DNA of 64,000 nucleotides from Gammaproteobacteria bacterium (GTDB lineage Bacteria; Pseudomonadota; Gammaproteobacteria; Enterobacterales; Kangiellaceae): NCBI GenBank assembly GCA_013373375.1, contig JABXHY010000009.1, positions 124,001 to 188,000 of the forward strand, read 5' to 3'. Shown piece by piece: positions 1 to 9,678 of this stretch (position 1 is its first letter; each line of letters starts with the position of its first letter). The notes under the pieces were generated by a model. It saw only the letters and a program-made list of their open reading frames with translations, ran no database searches and was not told where the DNA came from. The position numbers and the translations under genes were made by a program.

Positions 1-80
1 TAGATGCCCTTAGCAAACTGCCGTATAATACAGAGCTCTTAACTCTATTTGCCCAGCACATAATTGAACGGGATCGGTAG
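1..80 (+). CDS. ispA: Farnesyl diphosphate synthase, C-terminal end (partial)
   Basis: Only the last 25 codons are in the window, read in frame from base 3 to a TAG at 78-80. The peptide ends LFAQHIIERDR, which resembles the usual C-terminus of IspA. IspA joins IPP and DMAPP units into farnesyl diphosphate in the cytosol. The assignment rests mainly on position: ispA lies directly upstream of dxs in many gammaproteobacteria (xseB-ispA-dxs), and the gap to dxs here is 35 bases. The fragment is too short to be certain. Confidence 0.7.
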   Translation, partial: DALSKLPYNTELLTLFAQHIIERDR

Positions 81-115
81 TTGAAAAACGCGATCAGTAG
101 GAGCTTTAATCCCGT

Positions 116-1987
116 ATGAATGCACCACTTAGCCAATACCCTTTGCTCAGCGGAATTCAATCGCCGACAGACTTGCGCGGCTTGAAAACAGAGCAGTTGC
201 ATCAGGTGGCAAACGAGCTGCGACAATTCTTAATTAACACGATCAGTCGTTGCGGTGGACATTTTGCAGCGGGACTTGGAACAGTAGAGCTCACGGTTGC
301 ACTCCATTATTTATACCAAACTCCAGACGACCGAATCGTTTGGGATGTCGGTCACCAAGCTTATCCGCACAAAGTATTGACTGGAAGACGTGATCAGCTC
401 GATACCATTCGACAAACCGATGGGCTGCACCCTTTTCCCGTTCGTTGTGAAAGCGAATACGATACATTTGGTGTTGGCCACTCAAGCACTTCCATCAGTG
501 CGGCTTTAGGAATGGCAATAGCTTCAAAACAATCTGGAGACGATCGTCAAGCAATAGCGGTAATTGGTGATGGAGCAATGACTGCGGGCATGGCATTTGA
601 GGCGATGAACCATGCTGCAGATGTCGACGCCAATTTATTGGTTATTTTAAACGATAATGATATGTCGATTTCCGAGAATGTTGGCGGATTAAACAATTAC
701 CTTGCGAAAATATTGTCCGGAAAATTTTACTCTTCGATAAAAACGGGCGGCAAAAAAGTTTTACAAAACATGCCAGCCATAACCAACTGGGCACATAGAG
801 TCGAAGAGCACATGAAAGGCATGATGTTACCAGGCACTTTGTTTGAAGAGTTAGGGTTTAACTATATTGGTCCAATTGATGGTCATAACCTCGATGCCTT
901 ACTCGACACTTTGTCGAATATGAAAGAGCTCAAAGGTCCTCAGTTTCTGCATATCGTCACCAAAAAAGGAAAAGGTTACGCACCGGCTGAAAACGATCCC
1001 ATCGCTTATCACGGCGTTCCTATTTTTAATCCAAAAGACGACAAACTTCCTCCAGGAAAAAAGAAAGTCACCTACTCAAACGTTTTCGGTCAATGGCTAG
1101 TCGATATGGCCAAAAAAGATCCGAGGTTAATGGGTATTACTCCTGCGATGAGAGAAGGATCTGATTTAATAGCCTTTTCAAAACAATTCAAAGAACGCTA
1201 TTTTGATGTAGGAATAGCCGAACAACACTCGGTGACATTAGCGGCCGGTATGGCATGCGATGGTTTAAAACCGGTAGTAGCGATTTACTCGTCGTTTTTG
1301 CAGCGTGCTTACGATCAATTAATTCATGATGTCGCCATTCAAAACTTAGATGTTTTGTTTGCAATTGATCGAGGAGGTCTTGTCGGCGGTGACGGAGCCA
1401 CTCATCACGGCGCTTATGATTTAAGCTATCTCAGATTCGTCCCTAACATGGTTATAATGGCAGCGTCAGATGAAAATGAGTGTCGCCAAATGCTCTATAC
1501 AGGTTATCAGTATCAAGGTCCGGTTGCTGTTCGTTATCCAAGAGGAACAGGCCCTGGAATTACGCCTGAGTCAGCAATGACCGAATTACCAATCGGCAAA
1601 GGTCGTATGTTAAAAGAAGGTAAGACAGTCGCTGTTTTATCATTTGGTGCTTTGCTTACCGAAGCACAAAAAGTTGCCGAAGAAATTAATGCTACACTTG
1701 TCGATATGCGATTTATTAAACCGATTGATGAAGAACTGATTCAACAACTTTCTGAAACTCATGAGTATTTCATTACCATTGAAGAAAATGCATTGATGGG
1801 TGGTGCAGGCAGTGCAGTTAATGAGTTTGCTTTAAGTCAGCAACTAGACGTTAAAATTCTAAATTTAGGCTTACCTGATCGTTTTGTTGAACACGGTGAC
1901 CCAAATGATTTATTGGAGCGTTGCGAACTAACGGCCCAAACCATGTTGCCTAAAATCAAAGCTTTTTGTCACCTCTCATCAAACTAA
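116..1987 (+). CDS. dxs: 1-deoxy-D-xylulose-5-phosphate synthase
   Basis: Condenses pyruvate and glyceraldehyde 3-phosphate into DXP, the first step of the MEP isoprenoid pathway and a branch point to thiamine and pyridoxal. At 623 residues it has normal family length. Visible marks are the thiamine-diphosphate motif beginning GDGAMTAG and ending NDND around residues 144-178, the catalytic-glutamate segment [14 protein letters not shown] near residue 370, and YPRGTG near residue 470. An AGGAG lies 12 bases before the ATG. It follows ispA in the same direction, so the two steps probably share a transcript; glsA starts 10 bases downstream. Confidence 0.97.
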   Translation: MNAPLSQYPLLSGIQSPTDLRGLKTEQLHQVANELRQFLINTISRCGGHFAAGLGTVELTVALHYLYQTPDDRIVWDVGHQAYPHKVLTGRRDQLDTIRQTDGLHPFPVRCESEYDTFGVGHSSTSISAALGMAIASKQSGDDRQAIAVIGDGAMTAGMAFEAMNHAADVDANLLVILNDNDMSISENVGGLNNYLAKILSGKFYSSIKTGGKKVLQNMPAITNWAHRVEEHMKGMMLPGTLFEELGFNYIGPIDGHNLDALLDTLSNMKELKGPQFLHIVTKKGKGYAPAENDPIAYHGVPIFNPKDDKLPPGKKKVTYSNVFGQWLVDMAKKDPRLMGITPAMREGSDLIAFSKQFKERYFDVGIAEQHSVTLAAGMACDGLKPVVAIYSSFLQRAYDQLIHDVAIQNLDVLFAIDRGGLVGGDGATHHGAYDLSYLRFVPNMVIMAASDENECRQMLYTGYQYQGPVAVRYPRGTGPGITPESAMTELPIGKGRMLKEGKTVAVLSFGALLTEAQKVAEEINATLVDMRFIKPIDEELIQQLSETHEYFITIEENALMGGAGSAVNEFALSQQLDVKILNLGLPDRFVEHGDPNDLLERCELTAQTMLPKIKAFCHLSSN

Positions 1988-1997
1988 AAAGCAACGC

Positions 1998-2933
1998 ATG
2001 AGTTTAGCTCAGTTAAATGTTGACCAAATAAAACCTTTACTGGCGCCTCTAGCCGAACAGGCAAGGAAACTGATCGGTCAGGGAAAAGTTGCCGATTATA
2101 TTCCTGCTCTAAAGCAGGTTGCTTCCAATCAATTTGGCGTTGCAGTGTGTGATATAAACGGTAACGTCATTTCTTTTGGTGACGCGACAACGCCATTTTC
2201 AATTCAAAGTATAAGTAAATTATTTACTTTAGTTCAGGCCATTAAAATATACGACGAAACGCTTTGGGAAAAAATCGGTAAAGAACCTTCTGGTCAAAGA
2301 TTTAACTCACTTGTTCAGCTCGAAACCGATCATGGCATTCCGAGAAATCCTTTTATAAATGCAGGTGCATTAGCTGTTTGCGATCGTCTCGAAAGTCGAT
2401 TATCGGCTCCAAATTATCAATTAATAGAGTTACTGCAAAAACTTGCCAAAAACCCATTCATTAAAACCAACCTTAAAGTTGCTCGATCAGAATTGGAACA
2501 CGGTTCTCGTAATGCGGCTATGGCTTACTTAATGAAAGCATTTGATAACTTTGCAAATCCAGTTGAAAAAGTATTGGAAAGCTACTGTCATCACTGTGCA
2601 ATCGAAATGAGTTGCGTCGACTTGGCCAAAGCCACTTTGTTTTTAGCAAATTCAGGAGTTGATTTGAATGGAGACAAAATACTCGACCGAAGCCAGACCG
2701 TACGAATTAATGCACTAATGGCCACATGTGGACTATATGATGCTTCTGGTGAATTTGCGTTTCAAGTTGGGCTACCGGGAAAAAGTGGTGTTGGTGGAGG
2801 CATCGTTGCGATTCATCCAAAACACTTCAGTATCTGTGTTTGGTCACCAGAACTCGATGAATTTGGCAATTCAAAAGCGGCAACCGAATTTCTAAAAATA
2901 CTAACTGACGAGTTAAAAATTTCTATTTACTGA
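1998..2933 (+). CDS. glsA: Glutaminase A
   Basis: Hydrolyses glutamine to glutamate and ammonia. At 311 residues it matches the serine-beta-lactamase-fold glutaminase family. The nucleophile motif SISK (S-x-x-K) sits near residue 70, followed by NPFINAGAL, the RNAAMAYL segment and the conserved GLPGKSGVGGGI near the C-terminus. It starts only 10 bases after dxs and probably rides on that transcript, although its function is unrelated. Its last 7 bases overlap the end of the convergent retropepsin-like gene. Confidence 0.95.
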   Translation: MSLAQLNVDQIKPLLAPLAEQARKLIGQGKVADYIPALKQVASNQFGVAVCDINGNVISFGDATTPFSIQSISKLFTLVQAIKIYDETLWEKIGKEPSGQRFNSLVQLETDHGIPRNPFINAGALAVCDRLESRLSAPNYQLIELLQKLAKNPFIKTNLKVARSELEHGSRNAAMAYLMKAFDNFANPVEKVLESYCHHCAIEMSCVDLAKATLFLANSGVDLNGDKILDRSQTVRINALMATCGLYDASGEFAFQVGLPGKSGVGGGIVAIHPKHFSICVWSPELDEFGNSKAATEFLKILTDELKISIY

Positions 2934-3619
2934 AGTGACGAAATTATCATTTTGTTACCTTCTTGCTCGACTTTAAACTTATCAAGAAAACTATTCCCCA
3001 ATAAAATTTTCTTCGGATAAATACCTAGCATAACAGTCGCGGCAACATTACTGAGTTCTAAATCTCCAATTCGCACAGATTTAAGATTTACTTGATAGGC
3101 TTTTGCCATTCCAGAAGCAGTTTCAACCATCACCAGCTGTCCTTCACTTCGATAAGGAACACTTGCTCGATCAGCAACATAGTGGTTCATCGCGATTGTC
3201 GTTGCGCCTGTATCAACCAAAAATATAACAGATCCTCCATTGATAGTTCCTCTGGCTCGAAACATACCATCGGCTTGGCGCACTAACGAAACCGACTTTT
3301 TGGTTTTTGCTTTATCAATATTTAAATCCGTCGGCTCAGTATCAAAGCCAATTGTACCTGACGACCCCATTGTCAAAGTTTCTCGTCGTCCATTGATTTC
3401 AAATACTGCTTCAAGCGAGTTTGCAGAAATAAGTTTGACGCCTTCCGGTGACACCTGTCCGACTTTTAAAACTTGCTGATTACCATTAATAGATACAACT
3501 GCTGTGTCTTTAAATAACCCACTCACGTGAACAGAAATTTCTTCTGCCTTTACTTCTGAAACACCACAGAAAGATAACAGAAAAATTAGAGCAATTGCGA
3601 AGTAGTGACGTAATGCCAA
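2927..3619 (-). CDS. Exported retropepsin-like aspartic protease
   Basis: A 230-residue protein with an N-terminal signal peptide (hydrophobic stretch, likely cut after VKA near residue 25). The single catalytic motif LVDTGATTIAMN lies around residue 135. One DTG per chain, a flap region and the final LGNSFLDKF segment fit the clan AA retropepsin-like family (TIGR02281 type) that acts as a dimer, here in the periplasm. The substrate is unknown. Its start overlaps the end of pgpA by 34 bases, so it is the last gene of the rib-thiL-pgpA operon. Confidence 0.85.
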   Translation of the reverse strand: MALRHYFAIALIFLLSFCGVSEVKAEEISVHVSGLFKDTAVVSINGNQQVLKVGQVSPEGVKLISANSLEAVFEINGRRETLTMGSSGTIGFDTEPTDLNIDKAKTKKSVSLVRQADGMFRARGTINGGSVIFLVDTGATTIAMNHYVADRASVPYRSEGQLVMVETASGMAKAYQVNLKSVRIGDLELSNVAATVMLGIYPKKILLGNSFLDKFKVEQEGNKMIISSLQ

Positions 3620-4086
3620 ATAAAACCTCCTGCTAATGCTGCCATCACACCAGCAATGATGTCATCGAGCATAATACCTAACCCACCTTTTACTTTACGA
3701 TCGGTTACACCAATCGGCCAGGGTTTTACGATATCGAAAAATCGAAACAATACGAACCCGAGTAGCATAGTGCGCCAGTCTTTACTAAAAGGAATCATAG
3801 CAATTAAGTAGCCAACAATTTCATCCCAAACGATACCTGGATGATCGTGTCGGTGCATTGCTCTAGCAGTTTCTCCACATAGATAAACACCAATTAATGC
3901 TAAAAAAATAGTTATAAGCAGGTAAGCAATAATAGGGAGCTCTGCTAATCCCCAGTACAAAGGTATAGCGATTAAGGTTCCAAATGTTCCAGGAGCAAAT
4001 GGTGCTAATCCAGAACCAAAACCAAACGCAAGACAGTACACAGGGTGCGTCATGATTTGCTTTGCTTTTAGCGACTCACCATTCAT
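3586..4086 (-). CDS. pgpA: Phosphatidylglycerophosphatase A
   Basis: Removes phosphate from phosphatidylglycerophosphate to give phosphatidylglycerol at the inner membrane. The 166-residue protein shows the PgpA signatures GSGLAPFAPGTFGTL near residue 24, WDEIVGYLIAMI near residue 88, and MLDDIIAGVMAA near residue 143, with four hydrophobic segments. It follows thiL by 56 bases, the order thiL-pgpA being common in gammaproteobacteria. A later internal ATG (MTHPVYCLAF) is a possible alternative start. Confidence 0.95.
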   Translation of the reverse strand: MNGESLKAKQIMTHPVYCLAFGFGSGLAPFAPGTFGTLIAIPLYWGLAELPIIAYLLITIFLALIGVYLCGETARAMHRHDHPGIVWDEIVGYLIAMIPFSKDWRTMLLGFVLFRFFDIVKPWPIGVTDRKVKGGLGIMLDDIIAGVMAALAGGFIWHYVTTSQLL

Positions 4087-4142
4087 CTTATCTTTCTCAT
4101 ATAACCAGCAGAACTTTTATTTAGAGCAGTTTTAAATTCGTA

Positions 4143-5114
4143 TTAAGCGGCAGCAAAGTGATCAAAACCGACGCGGTCCAGCTCGAGAGTTTTTCCATGA
4201 TGCGTAACTCTAACACCACTTTTACCTGTAATTCTGCCAACTGGATAACAAGGCACGCCGACAGTTTCAAGCGCTGCTTTTACGTTTCGTAAGTCATCCT
4301 CTGCAACGGTGAAACAAAGCTCATAATCATCTCCACCGGTAAGAGCGCAATCCAAAACCCTTTCCTCTGTGGTAACTGATTTTGCAGCTTCTGACAATGG
4401 AATATTTTCAGCAGTAATCACAGCACCAACTCCGCTCGCTTTACAAATGTGTCCCAGGTCTGCAACAAGACCATCCGACACATCTATCGCCGAAGTTGCG
4501 CGACTTCTTAGAACTATCCCTGCAGCGACTTTCGGCTTTGGGCGATAATATTTTCCGAGTAAATAGTCTCTTAAATTACCTGGTGCGGCCAATTTATGCT
4601 GTGCGACTTTTAACCCTAAACAAGCATCTCCAAGAGGGCCTGTCACACAAACCAAATCACCCGCTTTTGCACCACTGCGTCTTAAGGCAACATTAGACGG
4701 AACAAAACCGTGAGCCTGCATAGTGATCGATAGAGGTCCTCTCGTGGTATCCCCACCAACGACCTGTAAGACATAATGATTTAGCATCTCATGAAAACTA
4801 TCACTGAAAGCTTGCAACCAACCTAAATCAATTTTTGGTATTGATAGCGACAAAGTCACCCAAGCAGGTTCAGCTCCAATTGCCGCTAAGTCACTTAAAT
4901 TGACCGCCATGGCTTTAGCAGCAACATCAGCGGCCGCAGTATCATGTAAAAAATGAACACCCTCAACCAGAGTATCCATAGATACCGCTAAACTTTGCCC
5001 TTCCGGTACTTTTAGCAAAGCACAGTCGTCGCCGATGCCTAACACCACATCACGTCGCTGAGGGTTATCACGCACAAAAAAACGTTCAATCAAATTGAAC
5101 TCAGAAAATCCCAT
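4143..5114 (-). CDS. thiL: Thiamine-monophosphate kinase
   Basis: Phosphorylates thiamine monophosphate to the active cofactor thiamine diphosphate, which Dxs in this window needs. The 323-residue protein carries the PurM/ThiL-fold motifs GIGDDCALL (residue 26), SMDTLVEGVHF, NLSDLAAIGAEP, VGGDTTRGP and AIDVSDGLVADLGHI. It starts 12 bases after nusB in a cotranscribed block and precedes pgpA. Confidence 0.97.
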   Translation of the reverse strand: MGFSEFNLIERFFVRDNPQRRDVVLGIGDDCALLKVPEGQSLAVSMDTLVEGVHFLHDTAAADVAAKAMAVNLSDLAAIGAEPAWVTLSLSIPKIDLGWLQAFSDSFHEMLNHYVLQVVGGDTTRGPLSITMQAHGFVPSNVALRRSGAKAGDLVCVTGPLGDACLGLKVAQHKLAAPGNLRDYLLGKYYRPKPKVAAGIVLRSRATSAIDVSDGLVADLGHICKASGVGAVITAENIPLSEAAKSVTTEERVLDCALTGGDDYELCFTVAEDDLRNVKAALETVGVPCYPVGRITGKSGVRVTHHGKTLELDRVGFDHFAAA

Positions 5115-5126
5115 AACACTTCCAAC

Positions 5127-5558
5127 CTATGTTCTGATTTCCAATGGACGTAACTGTTTGGCTACCTTGTCCAAAACACCATTTACGTATTTATGACCTT
5201 CTTCTGCGCCAAAAATTTTCGCTAATTCTAATGCTTCATTAATAACAACTTTGTAAGGAATATCATGCCGCTGCGACAATTCAAAAACCGATAAACGCAA
5301 AATAGCTCTTTCAACTGGATCGATTAAATCCACTTCTCGATCAACATGTGGTTTGATGGTTTCATCAAGCTCATTGAGTTGAGTTAAAGTTCCGCGAAGC
5401 AATTCTAAAAAAAATGGCACTTCAACTTTTTTGGGATTAATGGTTTCAATAAATTGATTTTCAATGTCGGCCAGTTCATTACCCGACATCTGCCATTGAT
5501 AAATGGCTTGAACAGCATAGTGCCTTGCTTTACGACGGTGAGATGGTTTTAAACTCAT
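5127..5558 (-). CDS. nusB: Transcription antitermination factor NusB
   Basis: An RNA-binding helical protein that, with NusE, loads the antitermination complex on rRNA boxA. The 143-residue sequence has the typical basic start (SHRRKARHYAVQAIYQWQ) and the conserved NEALELAKIFGAEEGHKYVNGVLDKVA end. Its ATG directly abuts the ribH stop codon, the usual ribH-nusB coupling. Confidence 0.97.
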   Translation of the reverse strand: MSLKPSHRRKARHYAVQAIYQWQMSGNELADIENQFIETINPKKVEVPFFLELLRGTLTQLNELDETIKPHVDREVDLIDPVERAILRLSVFELSQRHDIPYKVVINEALELAKIFGAEEGHKYVNGVLDKVAKQLRPLEIRT

Positions 5559-6023
5559 TTACGACATACTCGCAAATAAATTCACCATTTCTATCGCAGT
5601 TGCAGCAGCTTCCGCACCTTTATTACCAGCCTTTGTTCCTGAGCGTTCAATTGCTTGCTCAATGCTATCGACTGTCAGTACGCCAAACGCAAGCGGAACA
5701 TCAGCATCAAGTGATACTTGAGCCAACCCTTTGGTACATTCGCCCGCAACATACTCGAAATGTGGAGTGCCACCTCTAATTACTGCACCAAGAGCAATAA
5801 TTGCGTCGTGTTGCTTTTTTGCAGCAATACGTTTTGCAGCAATGGGCATTTCGAATGCGCCTGGCACACGAAAAATTTCAATATTTTTTTCATCAACACC
5901 GTGACGCTTTAATGTATCAATAGCGCCTTGCAATAAGCTTTCAACAACAAAGCTATTCCATCGAGCCACCAAAATCGCAAACTTGCCTTTTTCAGCAACT
6001 AATTGACCTTCAAATGTTTTCAT
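5559..6023 (-). CDS. ribH: 6,7-dimethyl-8-ribityllumazine synthase
   Basis: Condenses the ribityl pyrimidine with dihydroxybutanone phosphate to give lumazine, the penultimate riboflavin step. It usually forms an icosahedral shell. The 154 residues include [13 protein letters not shown], the phosphate-binding [17 protein letters not shown] and [23 protein letters not shown]. It lies 35 bases after the ribB(A) gene and is translationally adjacent to nusB. Confidence 0.97.
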   Translation of the reverse strand: MKTFEGQLVAEKGKFAILVARWNSFVVESLLQGAIDTLKRHGVDEKNIEIFRVPGAFEMPIAAKRIAAKKQHDAIIALGAVIRGGTPHFEYVAGECTKGLAQVSLDADVPLAFGVLTVDSIEQAIERSGTKAGNKGAEAAATAIEMVNLFASMS

Positions 6024-6058
6024 AAAGTTTTCCTGTAATAGCGAGCAAACCTAAAATG

Positions 6059-7180
6059 CTAGCGGTTACTATCTTCAATGTATTCCACCACTTCGAGCTT
6101 GAAACCCGATAGTGCATGATACTTTTTCTCAGGACTTAAAAGGCGCATTTTATGCACTCCCAAGTCAGCCAAAATTTGTGAACCGACACCAACATTACGT
6201 AAGGCAGCACTGCTGTCATGACCAGGCGATTCAATTCCCTGGTCTTCTTCTTGGTAACGTTGTAAACGAGTCAAAAGTTGCTGCTTCGACTCTTGGTTAT
6301 CAATTATCACGATAACGCCTTTACCTTCTTCCGCTACTTGCTCAATGGCTCTGTTGAGTGACCAACTTGATAATTTACCGCGTTGCTTCTGCAACAAATC
6401 AGTAAGTGGATTAGCAACGTGTACCCGCACCATAGTAGGGTCATCGGCATTAATGTCACCTTTTACCATAGCAAAATGAACACCTTGATCGATGCTATCT
6501 TGATAAGTGTGCAACTTAAAGTCACCAAACGGTGTCGGCCAGTGACACTCGCCGAGTTTATCAACGGTTTTCTCATTCAAAGTACGGTACTCAATGAGGT
6601 CGGCGATAGTTCCCATCTTGATGTTGTGTTCTTTCGCAAACACTTCCAAGTCTGGACGGCGCGCCATGGTACCGTCTTCATTTAGAATTTCAACAATTAC
6701 TGCTGCAGGTTCTAAACCGGCAAGGCGAGCCAGGTCGCAACCAGCTTCGGTGTGACCAGCTCGACTCAAGACACCACCGGGCTGTGCCATCAATGGAAAA
6801 ATATGTCCTGGCTGAACAATATCACTGGGTTTTGCATCACTCGCCACAGCCGCCTGCACGGTTCGAGCACGATCAGAGGCTGAGATTCCAGTTGTCACGC
6901 CTTCAGCTGCTTCAATTGACGTTGTGAAAGCTGTTGAGAACTGTGCGCCGTTTCGCTGCACCATTAAGGATAAATTTAATTGCTCACAACGTTCTTTGGT
7001 GAGGGTAAGACAAATTAGACCGCGACCATATCGCGCCATAAAATTGATGTCATCCGGACGAACCATAGATGCGGCCATTATCAGATCGCCTTCGTTCTCT
7101 CGGTCTTCGTCATCCATTAAAATGACCATTTTGCCTTGTCGAATGTCTTCTAATAAGTCTTCAACCTTGCTTAATGCCAT
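6059..7180 (-). CDS. ribBA: 3,4-dihydroxy-2-butanone-4-phosphate synthase with degenerate GTP cyclohydrolase II domain
   Basis: The N-terminal domain (about residues 1-200) is an intact RibB, with [27 protein letters not shown] and [16 protein letters not shown]; it makes the four-carbon riboflavin precursor from ribulose 5-phosphate. The C-terminal domain aligns with GTP cyclohydrolase II, but the region that should hold the zinc ligands (C-x10-C-x-C after RVH) reads [20 protein letters not shown] and has no cysteine. Proteins of this kind have been called RibBX and lack RibA activity, so a separate ribA is expected elsewhere. The start at 7180 is chosen because TTAGGAA lies just before it; an upstream TTG at 7228 has no ribosome site. 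Confidence 0.93.
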   Translation of the reverse strand: MALSKVEDLLEDIRQGKMVILMDDEDRENEGDLIMAASMVRPDDINFMARYGRGLICLTLTKERCEQLNLSLMVQRNGAQFSTAFTTSIEAAEGVTTGISASDRARTVQAAVASDAKPSDIVQPGHIFPLMAQPGGVLSRAGHTEAGCDLARLAGLEPAAVIVEILNEDGTMARRPDLEVFAKEHNIKMGTIADLIEYRTLNEKTVDKLGECHWPTPFGDFKLHTYQDSIDQGVHFAMVKGDINADDPTMVRVHVANPLTDLLQKQRGKLSSWSLNRAIEQVAEEGKGVIVIIDNQESKQQLLTRLQRYQEEDQGIESPGHDSSAALRNVGVGSQILADLGVHKMRLLSPEKKYHALSGFKLEVVEYIEDSNR

Positions 7181-7235
7181 GATATTCCTAATTCGTTTAA
7201 GTGATAAATTGCCAAGCCTGCTGGGCAAGGCCGTA

Positions 7236-7264
7236 ATTATACCAGTGAAACTGCAAATTGCCGA
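7236..7264 (-). promoter_or_regulatory. Candidate promoter for ribB(A)-ribH-nusB-thiL-pgpA
   Basis: On the minus strand a perfect TATAAT (7241-7236) is preceded, 17 bases away, by TCGGCA (7264-7259), a 4/6 match to the -35 consensus. It sits in the 151-base gap between ribE and ribB(A), so the distal genes can be expressed independently of nrdR-ribDE. The leader downstream (7211-7231) can fold GCC-TT-GCC against GGC-TT-GGC. I saw no FMN-riboswitch core in this gap. Confidence 0.45.
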
Positions 7265-7331
7265 AAAATAGACGGTTTTAGCTCGTTTAAAAATTCTGTT
7301 CCAAGGTTAATTCGGTAACTGCGACTTATAG

Positions 7332-7985
7332 TCAGGGTAAATACCCATGTTTTGCCAGAAGCTCTTTCGTCACTGCAGAGCCAGAAGAGTCGCTCGAAAA
7401 CATCAGAAGCCGCTCAAGATATCGAGCAATTTGATCCACTTCTAAGTTGACCAAAGTACCTGCCTGATAATCTCCCATAATCGTTTCCTGAATCGTGTGA
7501 GGAACGATATTTAGCTCAAAGTTATTGCCTTCAACTTTATTCACAGTAAGACTGATACCATCGACTGTTATTGAGCCCTTATGCGCAATGTAGCGAGCTA
7601 AGTCGGAAGGAGCTTCAATAATAAATCGCCACGAACGAGCGTCTTGCCACCGTTTTTTTACTGTGCCAATACCGTCAACATGACCACTCACCAAATGCCC
7701 TCCCAACCGAGAACTGGGAGTCAACGCTTTTTCCAAGTTGAGCTTCTGACCTGCTGCATAATGTTTAAAACCGGTGAGTTCGATCGTTTCACCAGACACA
7801 TCGGCCAAGAATCCACTGTCGTATAATTCAACAACGGTAAGACAAACACCGTTTGATGCAATTGAGTCACCAAGCTCAACGTCCGACAAATCGAGCTTTC
7901 CGGTATCAATTGAGAACCGCTTATCGCCACCAATATCTTGAACCGCTTTAATAGTTCCCACTGCTTCAATGATTCCGGTAAACAT
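7332..7985 (-). CDS. ribE: Riboflavin synthase, alpha subunit
   Basis: Dismutates two lumazine molecules into riboflavin and the pyrimidine precursor. The 217 residues form the expected tandem lumazine-binding barrels. Each has its signature: MFTGIIEAVGTI at the N-terminus with SNGVCLTV near residue 45, and GHVDGIGTV near residue 100 with GSITVDGISLTVN near residue 137. It starts 6 bases after the ribD stop. The name is ribC in E. coli nomenclature. Confidence 0.97.
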   Translation of the reverse strand: MFTGIIEAVGTIKAVQDIGGDKRFSIDTGKLDLSDVELGDSIASNGVCLTVVELYDSGFLADVSGETIELTGFKHYAAGQKLNLEKALTPSSRLGGHLVSGHVDGIGTVKKRWQDARSWRFIIEAPSDLARYIAHKGSITVDGISLTVNKVEGNNFELNIVPHTIQETIMGDYQAGTLVNLEVDQIARYLERLLMFSSDSSGSAVTKELLAKHGYLP

Positions 7986-7991
7986 GTCACC

Positions 7992-9122
7992 TCACTCCAC
8001 AAATTCTTTTAACTGGTAGGTCATACGCAAGTCTGACCCTATTTGGCGCAGATCGATTAAATTTAAATCGAGACATTCATTCATGCTATCAATTGGTAGT
8101 TGAGTTAGAGGTCGCGCCAAGCTCCCCATCAATTTAGCAGCCTGATAAACAATTAATTCATCACACAAGCCAGCTTGCAAAAAAGCGCCGGACAATTCAG
8201 CGCCCGCTTCTATCAAAACCTCGTTGCACTCTTGTTTTGCCAGAGAAGACAAAAGTTCAGTTAAGAATTGTTCATGGTTAAAAGCTTTGACTGTAATGTG
8301 ATCAAGGATTGGCGTTGAATGAGTAGAAAAGTTTTTGTCTTTGCTGTGAACCCACCAAATCGGTGAGTCGATTCTAAAAAATGGGTTATCGATTGAAAGA
8401 CTCGCGTTTCTGTCGAGCACGACTCTCAAAGGCTGTCGATAATGCTCAATTAGTTTTGGTTCAGGAGGATTGTCCCAATCTTTCATTCTTACAGTTAACG
8501 AAGGCGCGTCATCCATCACGGTCCCACGTCCGGTAATTATCGCATCATGCCGAGCCCGCAACCGTTGAACATCTTGTCGAGCGGCGGCGCCAGTAATCCA
8601 CTTACTCTCGCCATTGGCCATGGCAGTTCTTCCATCACTGCTCTGTGCCAATTTGATTCGGATCCATGGCAGTCCCGTTTTCATTCGTTTGATAAAACCA
8701 GGATTCAGCTGGCGCGCTTCCGCTTCCATCAAGCCAGACTCGGTTTTAATACCCGCTTGATTAAGCAACGCTTCCCCTCCGCCGTCTACCTTTGGGTTAG
8801 GGTCTCGCATTGCCATGACAACTCTCGATACTCCCGCGCTAATTAACGCTTTTGCGCAAGGCCCTGTTTTTCCTTGGTGAGCGCAGGGTTCCAAAGTAAC
8901 GTACGCGGTTGCTCCTTTAGCTTTGTCACCTGCCATGGCGAGAGCGTTAACTTCGGCATGAGCCTCACCAAATCTTTGATGATAACCTTCACCGACCACT
9001 ATATTGTTTTTCGCAATAACGCAACCAACCTTCGGATTAGGCTTCGCTAAAAACTTCCCGCGTTCAGCAAGTCGAAGTGCACGAGCCATAAACTCGTTAT
9101 CAATGGGGGAAAATACAGACAT
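7992..9122 (-). CDS. ribD: Bifunctional riboflavin deaminase/reductase
   Basis: Performs the second and third steps of riboflavin synthesis: deamination of the diaminopyrimidine, then NADPH-dependent side-chain reduction. The N-terminal deaminase (1-145) has the zinc ligands HAEVNAL and PCAHQGKTGPC. The reductase domain (about 146-365) shows KLAQSSDGRTA and TGRGTVMDDAPSLTVR. The length of 376 is normal. It lies 4 bases after nrdR and 6 before ribE, so the three genes form one unit. Confidence 0.97.
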   Translation of the reverse strand: MSVFSPIDNEFMARALRLAERGKFLAKPNPKVGCVIAKNNIVVGEGYHQRFGEAHAEVNALAMAGDKAKGATAYVTLEPCAHQGKTGPCAKALISAGVSRVVMAMRDPNPKVDGGGEALLNQAGIKTESGLMEAEARQLNPGFIKRMKTGLPWIRIKLAQSSDGRTAMANGESKWITGAAARQDVQRLRARHDAIITGRGTVMDDAPSLTVRMKDWDNPPEPKLIEHYRQPLRVVLDRNASLSIDNPFFRIDSPIWWVHSKDKNFSTHSTPILDHITVKAFNHEQFLTELLSSLAKQECNEVLIEAGAELSGAFLQAGLCDELIVYQAAKLMGSLARPLTQLPIDSMNECLDLNLIDLRQIGSDLRMTYQLKEFVE

Positions 9123-9126
9123 GAAT

Positions 9127-9582
9127 TTAGTTTGAAGAGTTTAGCTTGTTAATTTCATCACTAAACTGTTTAACGTCTTCAAACCGACGGTAAACCGATG
9201 CAAATCGAACGTATGCAACTTGATCTAATTCTTTCAAAGCTTCCATAACAAACTCGCCAAGCAATTTGGCTTCGACTTCACGTTCGCCAGTAGCTCTCAG
9301 TCGACTTTTGATTTGAATAATCGCGTGTTCCACCGACTCGACACTCACCGGACGCTTTTCCACTGCGCGCATTATTCCTGCGCGTAACTTATCTTCGTCA
9401 AAGGGTTGCCGCGAGCCATCGCTTTTGACCAGCCTGGGCATTACCAGCTCAGCAGTTTCGAACGTCGTAAACCGCTCGCCACAAGCGGAACACTCCCGAC
9501 GACGGCGCACCTGACCGCCTTCACTGACGAGACGCGAATCGATTACTTTGGTATCTGAATGGGAACAAAATGGGCAATGCAT
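9127..9582 (-). CDS. nrdR: Transcriptional repressor NrdR
   Basis: A nucleotide-sensing repressor of ribonucleotide reductase genes. The 151 residues contain an N-terminal zinc ribbon (cysteines at 3, 6, 31 and 34, in MHCPFC and CSACGERF) followed by an ATP-cone domain (about 49-139, beginning [16 protein letters not shown]). It heads the nrdR-ribD-ribE unit, the common order in gammaproteobacteria. A TATACT on the minus strand near 9613 could be its promoter -10 element. Confidence 0.97.
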   Translation of the reverse strand: MHCPFCSHSDTKVIDSRLVSEGGQVRRRRECSACGERFTTFETAELVMPRLVKSDGSRQPFDEDKLRAGIMRAVEKRPVSVESVEHAIIQIKSRLRATGEREVEAKLLGEFVMEALKELDQVAYVRFASVYRRFEDVKQFSDEINKLNSSN

Positions 9583-9678
9583 GGGTCACCTCACACAAAT
9601 TCGGTGACAAGTATACCCCATCTAGCGATTTATGTACCTATTCGACTCAAATCGGTTCAATGGGGTGAACACCTGATA

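Noticed and set aside
7181-7331. FMN riboswitch before ribB(A)
   Set aside because: The 151-base gap has none of the conserved RFN core; only a promoter and a small hairpin are visible.
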